Shown piece after piece: positions 1 through 6,945 of a stretch of DNA of 64,000 bases. Position 1 is the stretch's first letter. Every line of letters starts with the position of its first letter. This stretch comes from BOG-908 sp965198825 (GTDB taxonomy: Bacteria > Pseudomonadota > Alphaproteobacteria > Acetobacterales > Acetobacteraceae), in assembly GCA_965198825.1 (NCBI GenBank), contig CBDAQB010000003.1:744001-808000 (forward strand), given 5' to 3'. The notes under the pieces are model-generated. The model worked only from the letters and a program-made list of their open reading frames with translations. It did not search any database and was not told the DNA's origin. A program made the translations under genes and the position numbers.

Positions 1-721
1 TCAGCGGCGGCAAGCCGGCGCGGGCGCGCCGCTGGTCGATCTCGTCCGGGTCCATCCGGCGCATTTCCACGTAGCGGCCGGGCAGGGCGCGCGGGCGAAG
101 CGCCGGCGGGGCGAGGTGGTTGTAATAGAGATAAGTGAGCTCGGCGGCCCATTCATCCGGGTCGGTCGAGGGCAGGCTGGCGCAGCCAAACATCAGGTCG
201 ATCTGGTGGCGGAAGACGTAGGCGGCGATGCCGCGCCACATGAGCTGCATGGCGGCACGGCCGCGGTAGCGTGCGTCGATGCAGGAGCGGCCGAGTTCGA
301 GCATCTTGCCGTCGAAGCCGGTGAGCGGGGCGATGTCGTATTCTTCGTCCGAATAGAAGCGGCCGATCTGCTCGGCGGCGTCCTGCTGGATCAGCCGGTA
401 GGTCCCGATGACGCCCTCCGGCCCAGGCCCGATGGCGTGGTCCACGACCAGCATGTGGTCGGCCACGGCGTCGAACGCATCCACATCACGCATGAGGGCG
501 CGGGCTGCCGCCGATGGCTCGGCCTTCATCTCTTCATAGAAGACGCGCCAGCGCAGGGCTTGGACCGCGTCAACCTCGGCTTCCGTGGTGGCGATGCGGA
601 CACCGAGGTGCCCGGCGCGCAACTCCCCGAAGCCGCGGCCATCGGCGAGCGCCTCGCCAAGCAGGCGCTCGGAGGCTTGGCCGCTCCTGAAATGGCTGCC
701 TTGCGGCCGTTCTGCGGTCAT
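1..721 (-). CDS. olsB: OlsB-like ornithine-acyl-ACP acyltransferase (GNAT), 3' end off the window
   Basis: Reading from an ATG at 721 gives at least 240 residues with no stop before the window edge. Recognisable blocks are LRWRVFYEEM near residue 57, VIGTYRLIQQ near 105, ELGRSCIDARYRGRAAMQLM near 142-161 and FGCASLP near 180, the pattern of the OlsB/haemolysin-like N-acyltransferase family. Members transfer a 3-hydroxyacyl group from acyl carrier protein to ornithine, the first step of ornithine-lipid synthesis at the inner membrane. The start overlaps the fur stop codon as ATGA, so the two genes are probably co-transcribed and translationally coupled. The substrate is inferred from the family only; related proteins act on glycine, glutamine or lysine. 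Confidence 0.75.
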   Translation of the reverse strand, partial: MTAERPQGSHFRSGQASERLLGEALADGRGFGELRAGHLGVRIATTEAEVDAVQALRWRVFYEEMKAEPSAAARALMRDVDAFDAVADHMLVVDHAIGPGPEGVIGTYRLIQQDAAEQIGRFYSDEEYDIAPLTGFDGKMLELGRSCIDARYRGRAAMQLMWRGIAAYVFRHQIDLMFGCASLPSTDPDEWAAELTYLYYNHLAPPALRPRALPGRYVEMRRMDPDEIDQRRARAGLPPL

Positions 722-1170
722 GGCTCGTCGCCTCCGGCAGCGGCAGCCTCATTGGGCGTGTGGCCAGGAGGGCGCCGGCCGTAGATCTCGAGGCGGGTGG
801 AGACCAGGTCGAACCCGAGGCCAGCCGCGATCTGCTGCATGAGCCGCTCGTGCTCCATTCCCTCGAACTCGATCACGCGGCCGGTGTCCACGTCGATCAG
901 GTGGTAGTGGCGACCGTGCTCGGTGGGTTCGTAGCGGGCCCGACCGCCGCCGAAGTCCCGGCGTTCGAGGATGCCGCGCTCCTCCAGGAGCCTGACGGTG
1001 CGGTAGACGGTGGCGATGGAGATTCGCCCGTCGAGGGACGCGGCGCGGCGGTAGAGCTCTTCCACGTCGGGGTGGTCCTCAGCCTCGGACAGGACTCGGG
1101 CAATCACCCGGCGTTGCCCGGTCATCTTCAGCCCCTGCTCGACGCACAGACGCTCGATGCGCGATTCCAT
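718..1170 (-). CDS. fur: Fur family metal-responsive repressor
   Basis: 150 residues, normal length for Fur. The winged-helix DNA-binding part (about 1-85) contains MTGQRRVIARVL and ISIATVYRTVRLLEE. The dimerisation/metal part has RYEPTEHGRHYHLIDVDTG (89-107) and RVIEFEG. Histidines of the central metal site are kept, but the CxxC structural zinc site of enterobacterial Fur is replaced by DVDTG, as is usual in alphaproteobacterial Fur/Mur. It should repress iron (or manganese) uptake genes when metal is plentiful. It lies upstream of the olsB-like gene with a 4-base overlap. Irr is less likely because its HHH haem-binding signature is absent. Confidence 0.9.
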   Translation of the reverse strand: MESRIERLCVEQGLKMTGQRRVIARVLSEAEDHPDVEELYRRAASLDGRISIATVYRTVRLLEERGILERRDFGGGRARYEPTEHGRHYHLIDVDTGRVIEFEGMEHERLMQQIAAGLGFDLVSTRLEIYGRRPPGHTPNEAAAAGGDEP

Positions 1171-1308
1171 CAGCCTCCCCTAGGCGCGGAAAGGAGGGAG
1201 CGGGTCATGCCACCCGCGCCATTTTCGCGCGCCCGGTCGAGGTAGCCGATCCAACGCCGGCTTGTCGATAAGCCCGGGCAAATGGGGCCGAACCGGCGAT
1301 AAGCCAGC

Positions 1309-1725
1309 CTAGTGGCGGCCGCGTGGCTTGGTGCCGAGCCCGATCTTCTTGGCGAGGCTCGAACGATGGCGCGCATAGCTCGGCGCCACCATCGGATAGT
1401 CGGCGCCAAGTCCCCAGCGTTCGCGATACTGGTCCGGCGTCATGTTGTAGGCGGTCTTGAGGTGACGCTTCAGCATCTTGAGCTTCTTGCCGTCTTCGAG
1501 ACAGACTATGTAGTCGGGGAAGACGGACTTTTTCGCTGGCACAGCAGGCTGCGGCTTGTCGGCGACGATGACAGGGGCCTCGCGGCCGACGCCGGATAAC
1601 GTCTTGTAGACATCGTGGATCAAGCCGGAGAGAGCATCGCTGGCAACGGCGTTGTTCGACACGTGTGCGGAGACGATCTGCGCCGTCAGCCCAAGTACAT
1701 CCAGCGATACTGGCTGATCAGCCAT
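1309..1725 (-). CDS. mucR: MucR/Ros family zinc-finger regulator (copy 1)
   Basis: 138 residues from the ATG at 1725; a TTG three codons upstream is a less likely start. The zinc-finger core is DYIVCLEDGKKLKMLKRHL, with the Cys-x-x-Asp...His arrangement of Ros/MucR proteins, followed by TPDQYRERWGL, DYPMVAPSYA and RSSLAKKIGLG. MucR proteins are heterochromatin-like repressors that bind AT-rich minor grooves and control envelope, polysaccharide and virulence or symbiosis genes. The gene is divergent from the tusA-like gene with a short intergenic region holding an inverted repeat. A paralogue lies at 57,488; the two share the sequence AVPAK followed by SVFPDYIVCLEDG. Confidence 0.92.
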   Translation of the reverse strand: MADQPVSLDVLGLTAQIVSAHVSNNAVASDALSGLIHDVYKTLSGVGREAPVIVADKPQPAVPAKKSVFPDYIVCLEDGKKLKMLKRHLKTAYNMTPDQYRERWGLGADYPMVAPSYARHRSSLAKKIGLGTKPRGRH

Positions 1726-1737
1726 CGTTCCCAACCC

Positions 1738-1758
1738 CTCAAGTTTTATCGACTTGAG
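1738..1758. promoter_or_regulatory. Inverted repeat between mucR and the tusA-like gene
   Basis: CTCAAGT and ACTTGAG form perfect 7-bp arms around the 7-bp AT-rich centre TTTATCG. It sits 13 bp upstream of the mucR start in the divergent promoter region, a sensible place for an operator, possibly for MucR autorepression. No footprinting-type evidence can be drawn from sequence alone. Confidence 0.35.
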
Positions 1759-1816
1759 ACCATATACGTTGGCAATGCAGTGTTTCGCAACCAGCGCTCA
1801 AGAAGATTCTGCCCCC

Positions 1817-2068
1817 ATGTCAGCATTGCTCCAGTCAAGCGAGCCCGCCTTCACACTAGATGTGACTGCGGAGACTTGCCCGATGACCTATGTTCGCACG
1901 CGGCTCGCTTTAGATCGGCTGGCTTCCGGGCAGGTGCTGGAGGTGCGGCTCAGGGGCGACGACCCGGTGCGGCAAGTGCCCGCCAGCGCATTGCGGCAAG
2001 GGCATCGGATCATTTCCAGCGTAGTTGGTGAGGATGGGGTGGTGATTATTTTGATAGAGAGGAAGTAA
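1817..2068 (+). CDS. TusA/SirA-family sulfur-carrier-like protein
   Basis: 83 residues from the ATG at 1817, close to the family's 75-85. In-frame TTG 1754 and ATG 1775 would add an unusual N-terminal tail. The block LDVTAETCPMTYVRTRLALD carries the catalytic cysteine and following proline of the TusA fold, but the second proline of the usual CPxP is replaced (CPMT). The DDPVRQVPASALRQGH segment fits the second half of the fold. TusA proteins relay persulfide sulfur to tRNA thiolation, molybdenum cofactor or sulfur oxidation. This CPMT variant is a separate subfamily whose partner is not evident here. Divergent from mucR; the 3' side runs into a repeat element. Confidence 0.7.
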   Translation: MSALLQSSEPAFTLDVTAETCPMTYVRTRLALDRLASGQVLEVRLRGDDPVRQVPASALRQGHRIISSVVGEDGVVIILIERK

Positions 2069-2071
2069 GCA

Positions 2072-2185
2072 GTTCTTTTTTGAAAAAAAGAACCAAAAAA
2101 CTTTTGCGACCTGGAGACCGAGATCTTGAAAAAGCCCAGCCTGAGAATCCAAAAGTTTTTTGCTTCTTTTTTTTTAAAAAAGAAG
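2072..2185. repeat. Dispersed AT-rich TIR element, copy 1
   Basis: About 114 bp with long imperfect terminal inverted repeats: the left end has TTCTTTTTTGAAAAAAAGAA then CAAAAAACTTTTG; the right end is CAAAAGTTTTTTG followed by a TTCTTTTTTT hairpin. The internal part contains GACCGAGATC. It begins 3 bases after the tusA-like stop and ends just before the stop of the convergent gene at 2202, so here it could also act as a bidirectional terminator. Two further copies are at 17,981 and 59,444, all in the same orientation. Confidence 0.85.
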
Positions 2186-2201
2186 ATCCTTTCTTACTAT
2201 G

Positions 2202-3872
2202 CTACGTGAACAGCGAAGTCGGCAAAGCATGCAAACCCACAAGGTCCAGGCTGCCGGACGCGAAATGCAGCGTCAGGCCGCCGGCTGCGGTGTTGTCTGT
2301 TGTCACCGTGTAGGCGCTGGTCTGCGACAGGTGGATGTGGGCGAGCTCGTCGGCTGAGAGGCCGGCGATGCTGATGGTGCCTATGCCGCCGAATGCGTCG
2401 CCATCGATGGTGATGGACATGCCGCCGTTGATGGCTTCTTCGGTAATCGCCGCATTTGCATCGTGAGTGAGGGTGACATTGTCGAAGACGCCTTTGGCAT
2501 CGAGCGTCGTGCCGATCAGGCTGCCGTTGAGCTTGACGGTGTCGTAGCCGCTGGTGCCCTTGCTGTCGTTCAGCGTGACCTGGTCCGTGCCGCCGTTGAA
2601 GAACAGGTGCGTGCCGCCGCGGCCAATGCTGGCGGTATTTTGTGCGGTGTTCGCGATACTGGTGCCAAAGGTGGCGTGGCCGGCGCCGCCAGTGACGCTC
2701 AGCACATCGTTGCCGTTGCCAAGCTGTATGGCGCCGACATTGGCGCCGGTGCCGATGATGGTCACGTTCTCATCGCCCGCAGTAACCTGGTTGCCGGTGC
2801 CTTTTGTCGTGACGCTGTCCGTGCTGCCTGCGCCGCCTGCTGCGAATGTGACGATGTTCGCGACGGCCATGGAGAGAACGACATTGTTTCCGGTGCCGAA
2901 ACTCGCCGTGTTGTGCATGCCGCCAAGGGTCAGGGTGTTGTTGCCGTTGCCGAGTGCGATCTTGTTCGAGCTGCCGCCAAGCGTAATCGCATCGCTGCCA
3001 TTGCCGAACGACAGTGTATTTGAGCCGCCCACGCCGCCGGTGACGATGAAGGATTCGTCACCCCCGGTCATGTGGTTGGCCGAACCGGAGAACTGCAGGA
3101 CATCGCTGCTCGCAGCGCCGCCCGCGCCGAAGCTGATGGTGCTCGCGCCGTAGCCGGCGTTGACGACGTTGCTGCCGGAGCCGAGTTGCGCTGTTTCGTG
3201 GGTGCCGCCGAAGATCAGACTGTTGTTGCCATTGCCCAGCGTTACATGGTTCTGGTCGCCGGCGAGCGTCACCGCGCTGTCGCCGTCGCCAAGCGTCACC
3301 GTATTCAACTCGCCGGACGCGCTGACCGTAAAGGCTGCGTCACCGCCTGACAGCGTGTTGAGAAAGCCGCTTAACGCCACAGAGGATGCGTAGGCCCGCG
3401 CACCGTCGCCCGCCTGGCCGATGGTGACGGCCGCACCGCCGCTGCCCTGCACGCCAACGGTGTTCGTGGCGTCGCCGTTCAGAGTGATGCTGGTGGGTGC
3501 GACGACGCCCTGCTGCTGTAACGCGCTGCCGCTGTAGCCGAGCATGACGGAGGTGGCGCCTGCATGATTGACAAGCGATACATTGTTCGGCCCGCTGGTG
3601 CCGACGATCGCTACCGTAGAGCCAAAAAGGTCGTTGCTCGATACGATGCTGTTGGAGGTCGAGGCGCCCAGATCGATCGTATCGGAGACTGCGCTGGTGA
3701 AGCCGGTTGCGTTCAGGTCGATGCTGTCGTTCTGGCCATCGACGATGGTGACGGCGTCGTTTGCGCCTGCGAGAAGCACGGTGTTGTCGAAGCCGGAGAG
3801 CGCGAAGGTTTCGCTACCTGAAGCCGCGCCGTAGCCGGTCGAATTGCCGGTTATGGTGACAGTGTCGCTCAT
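2202..3872 (-). CDS. Beta-repeat (RTX-like) secreted/surface protein
   Basis: 556 residues made almost entirely of Gly/Asn/Thr/Ser-rich repeats of the type LGNGNNTLTLGG, SFGNGSDAITLGG and GGDESFIVTG, expected to form a beta-solenoid. Most repeats lack the aspartates of classical calcium-binding RTX nonapeptides. There is no N-terminal signal peptide (starts MSDTVTITGNSTGYG), and the C-terminus ends in alternating hydrophobic strands (LTLHFASGSLDLVGLHAL), which would fit type I secretion. No catalytic domain is seen, so a structural or adhesive role is likely but unproven. Internally repetitive DNA makes this gene prone to repeat-number change. No transporter genes are adjacent. Confidence 0.7.
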   Translation of the reverse strand: MSDTVTITGNSTGYGAASGSETFALSGFDNTVLLAGANDAVTIVDGQNDSIDLNATGFTSAVSDTIDLGASTSNSIVSSNDLFGSTVAIVGTSGPNNVSLVNHAGATSVMLGYSGSALQQQGVVAPTSITLNGDATNTVGVQGSGGAAVTIGQAGDGARAYASSVALSGFLNTLSGGDAAFTVSASGELNTVTLGDGDSAVTLAGDQNHVTLGNGNNSLIFGGTHETAQLGSGSNVVNAGYGASTISFGAGGAASSDVLQFSGSANHMTGGDESFIVTGGVGGSNTLSFGNGSDAITLGGSSNKIALGNGNNTLTLGGMHNTASFGTGNNVVLSMAVANIVTFAAGGAGSTDSVTTKGTGNQVTAGDENVTIIGTGANVGAIQLGNGNDVLSVTGGAGHATFGTSIANTAQNTASIGRGGTHLFFNGGTDQVTLNDSKGTSGYDTVKLNGSLIGTTLDAKGVFDNVTLTHDANAAITEEAINGGMSITIDGDAFGGIGTISIAGLSADELAHIHLSQTSAYTVTTDNTAAGGLTLHFASGSLDLVGLHALPTSLFT

Positions 3873-4098
3873 GTTCGCATCCTATAAAGTTACGTTAACA
3901 AAACGATAAACGTTTGTGACGCTGTTGCCTAGCGGCGGCGCTTAGCCTCGTTCACGCGGTGGAAGAGAACGATTTAGTGCGATGAAGTCTTGAACGCGGA
4001 ACGATGCGTCCGCTCTCTGAGTATCTACCGGAACGAAACGCGATCATGCAAACAATACGTCGCCATGACTGCTATGCGGTAAGTATTAAACGATTTAT

Positions 4099-6429
4099 TT
4101 ACTTATTACCGGGTGTATCGTCGGGTGTCGCGGGGGTGGGAAGCACGTCGAGCGTTGCTTCCAGGACATCGGGTTCGCCGCTCAAGGCTGAAACCTTGAA
4201 GCCGAGGTGACGCACGAAGCCGATCATCGGGATGTTGTCGGCAAGCACCTGCCCGGTGATGCGCGTGATGCGCTGGGTGCGCGCCCACTCGATCAGGCAG
4301 CGCATCAGTTCAGCCGCGAGACCCAGCCCCTTCGCGGCCGGCTCGACGAGGATCGCGAATTCGCCGCTCTCAGGCACCGTGGCAGCACCTTGTTCGCAAA
4401 CCAGGCGCGCGACGCCGACGGTAGCACCGTCAGTTTGGCGAACGGCAATGAAGGCCATCTCGCGCTCGTAATCGATTTGCGTGAGGCGAACCATTTGCTC
4501 GGGTGCGAGGCTACGAACGGTGGTGAAGAAGCGGTAGCGAAGGTCCTCGCCAGGCACGCGCGAGACCATGTCGGCATGCGCGGCGGCATCTTCAGGGCGG
4601 ATCGGCCGGATGACGAACTCCTGGCCGCGCGACTGCCAATGCTCGGCCAACTCGGCCGGGTAGGGGGCGATGGCGAGAACCCCTGTCTCGCCAGGCGGCC
4701 GCAGCGTCAGGGTGCATGCGTGCGCGGTGGCACCGGTCCGCTCCAGCCGGATCGGATCGAGCGTCAGGGTGGCGATGTCCGGCGCGTCCACCAGGAGCTG
4801 GCTGACCCGCACCAGAACGGCCGCCGCTGACTCGATATCGGCAGGCGCTGCGAGGCCGGCCCTTCGCGCAAGGTCCTGGGCGAGCGGCAGGTTCAGCGGC
4901 GGCAGGTCGAATGCGGGAAGGCCGCCGCTTCGTTGCAGACAGATTGCGGGGCCGACCATCGGGTCGTCGTGCGTGCTGACGGAGAGGATCGCTGCCTTTG
5001 TGTTTTCATCGGGCGAGCGTTGCTCCAGGGCGATGCCATAGGCGCTCAGGGCGGTCCGGCACTCGTCGTCGTTCAGGCTCAGCCTGCCCTCGCTGCGCGC
5101 GGCCTGTATGGTGCGCAGGAGGGTTGCATGGTCGGGCGCTACCTCGAGCACGCGGGCGGGGGGCAGTTCGCGAGCGGACTGGCGGGCTTCGCGGTCGCGC
5201 AGCAGATGGCCGAACGCGGCAACCGCCTGCTCGGGCGTCGCGAACACCGGCATGCCGGCAGCGACCAGGCGCGCCCTGTGGGCAGCGCCTGTCGCCTCGC
5301 CCATGATGCAGCTCAGGACGGGCAATTTCGCGACATGGACGGCGGCAATCACGGCCTCGATGGCGGCCGCATCGGCAGGGCCGGTTGGCGTCAGCAGAAG
5401 AAGGACGCCGCCTACGCCGGGCACAGCCGACAGCATTGCCGCGGCTTCCGCCACATGCACAGGGAGCCGGCCGACATAGACCAGGCCCTGCACCAGCTCG
5501 GCGGGCAGAGTGCCGGACAGGCTCGCCCGCACCTCGGCGGGCAAGCCGGCGAGTGCCACGCCGGCGCGCAGAGCCGCGTCGCAGGCAAGGCGCCCTGGGC
5601 CGATCGCGTTGGTCACAACCGCCATGGTGTCGTGACGCAGAGCAGGCGCTCGGCTCAGTGTCTCGGCGGCGGCAAACAGCGCTTCCATGCCATCGACCAG
5701 GAAAACGCCCGCCCGGTGCAGCGCCTGCGCGAATACGGCATCCGCCCGGCCTGAGGGATCGAGCAGCCGTCCGCCTGGACGCACCGCCACGACGGGGCGC
5801 AGACGCGATGCCGCGCGCGCCGCCGACACGAACGCCCGGCGCCCGCGTATGCGCCTGATGTCCAGCAGGATCAGCCCGGTGCCGGGATCGCGCGACAGCC
5901 AGTCGAGAGTTGGACCGAACCCCAGATCGACGTTGCCGCCGATGCCCACGACATGGCTGAAGCCCACGCCGTTGGGGCCTGCCCAATCCACGACGGCGCG
6001 CGCCAGAGAGGTCGATTGCGTGGCAAGTGCCACCCGTCCTGCCGGTATCGGCATGTGCGACAAGGTGGCGTTCAAGCCGATCGAAGGAACCGCCAGCCCG
6101 AACGAGCTCGGGCCCAGCACACGCACGCCTGCCCGCCGCGCGATTTCGCCCAGCTTATCCACCTGGCTCGTCACGATCGCTGCCGGTACGCCTCGTGTTC
6201 CGAGGTCTAGCAGCACCTGCTCGACCGCTTGCGCGGGATGGGTGATCACCGCCAGGTCGGGTGTTTCCGGCATGGCATCGTGCCAGATCTCGCCTTGGAA
6301 ATTTGCAGCCGCCATGTTGGCGGCGATGCGTTGGCCGACAGCCGTCTCGGTGCCCAGGATCGCTACCGATTTGGGGCGGAAGAGGCGTCCTGGCGAAAAA
6401 CGGGTCTTTGTGGGACGGCCTACGGTCAT
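4099..6429 (-). CDS. PatZ-like protein acetyltransferase (NDP-forming acyl-CoA synthetase-like + GNAT)
   Basis: 776 residues. Order: CoA-binding Rossmann domain (about 15-130, RLFRPKSVAILGTE), succinyl-CoA-ligase-like domains (about 130-420), a shortened ATP-grasp-like part (about 440-575) and a C-terminal GNAT acetyltransferase (about 605-755; FVIRPIRPED, RFFTTVRSL, VEPAAKGLGLAAELM, the last being the acetyl-CoA loop). PatZ/Pat proteins acetylate lysines of enzymes such as acetyl-CoA synthetase. They are usually near 890 residues, so about 100 are missing, mainly in ATP-grasp. The Ser-His-Thr-Gly phospho-histidine loop of active synthetases is also absent between VAVRPGGRLL and DAVFAQALHRAGVF, so the synthetase half is presumably only sensory. 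A decayed copy of its 5' end lies at 10,051-10,183. Confidence 0.85.
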   Translation of the reverse strand: MTVGRPTKTRFSPGRLFRPKSVAILGTETAVGQRIAANMAAANFQGEIWHDAMPETPDLAVITHPAQAVEQVLLDLGTRGVPAAIVTSQVDKLGEIARRAGVRVLGPSSFGLAVPSIGLNATLSHMPIPAGRVALATQSTSLARAVVDWAGPNGVGFSHVVGIGGNVDLGFGPTLDWLSRDPGTGLILLDIRRIRGRRAFVSAARAASRLRPVVAVRPGGRLLDPSGRADAVFAQALHRAGVFLVDGMEALFAAAETLSRAPALRHDTMAVVTNAIGPGRLACDAALRAGVALAGLPAEVRASLSGTLPAELVQGLVYVGRLPVHVAEAAAMLSAVPGVGGVLLLLTPTGPADAAAIEAVIAAVHVAKLPVLSCIMGEATGAAHRARLVAAGMPVFATPEQAVAAFGHLLRDREARQSARELPPARVLEVAPDHATLLRTIQAARSEGRLSLNDDECRTALSAYGIALEQRSPDENTKAAILSVSTHDDPMVGPAICLQRSGGLPAFDLPPLNLPLAQDLARRAGLAAPADIESAAAVLVRVSQLLVDAPDIATLTLDPIRLERTGATAHACTLTLRPPGETGVLAIAPYPAELAEHWQSRGQEFVIRPIRPEDAAAHADMVSRVPGEDLRYRFFTTVRSLAPEQMVRLTQIDYEREMAFIAVRQTDGATVGVARLVCEQGAATVPESGEFAILVEPAAKGLGLAAELMRCLIEWARTQRITRITGQVLADNIPMIGFVRHLGFKVSALSGEPDVLEATLDVLPTPATPDDTPGNK

Positions 6430-6945
6430 TTCACCTCAAGTGAGTGGGGGCCTGCCCATAACCAAGTTCCCCTGGACCGTGCTTTCTGCGGCCCGGCTGC
6501 TTGCACAGTCCTGTTGCGTTCCCCACGGCGGGACGGCAAGCCTGCGGGAGGATAGCAGATCGACTGCGCCTTGGGCGTAGGCCGAGGAGAAGCTCGATAC
6601 TTCTCCTGCCGTTCATCCTTAATCCGCAGCGTAGCCGGGGCCAAAGCCCAGCTTGCAGGAGCGAGTCGCGATGAACGCCACCGCGCCCGCGCTAGCAGCG
6701 GAAAATCGCCCGTTGAGCGCGCGACGGACGAGTTGCCACATCAGTTCGCGGCGGCTCGGCGCCCATTAAGGTCACCTGAGCCTTGCCGCCTCAGGATTGC
6801 AAACGGACATAAGTGGATCGGCAGGCACGGGCCGGAAGCTAATCCCGATCCTTACAAGTGTTAGCGAACGGAGGCGCTGGCGTTTTTCGGCAGCCTGCCA
6901 TGCCAGTGTGCGGACACCTTAGCAACGCCAAGGCGTCCGCGGGCC
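6430..6945. other. Intergenic region, nothing recognised
   Basis: 516 bases between the end of the phosphoesterase gene and the start of the Pat-like gene, both on the minus strand. Open frames here are short, overlap each other on both strands and resemble no family I know. It presumably holds the Pat promoter and the phosphoesterase terminator. I see no tRNA, repeat or riboswitch-like structure. Confidence 0.5.

Noticed and set aside
2072..2185. AT-rich element read as a short protein-coding gene
   Set aside because: The frames through all three copies are low-complexity Lys/Phe strings created by the inverted repeats, and the same DNA recurs in unrelated contexts.
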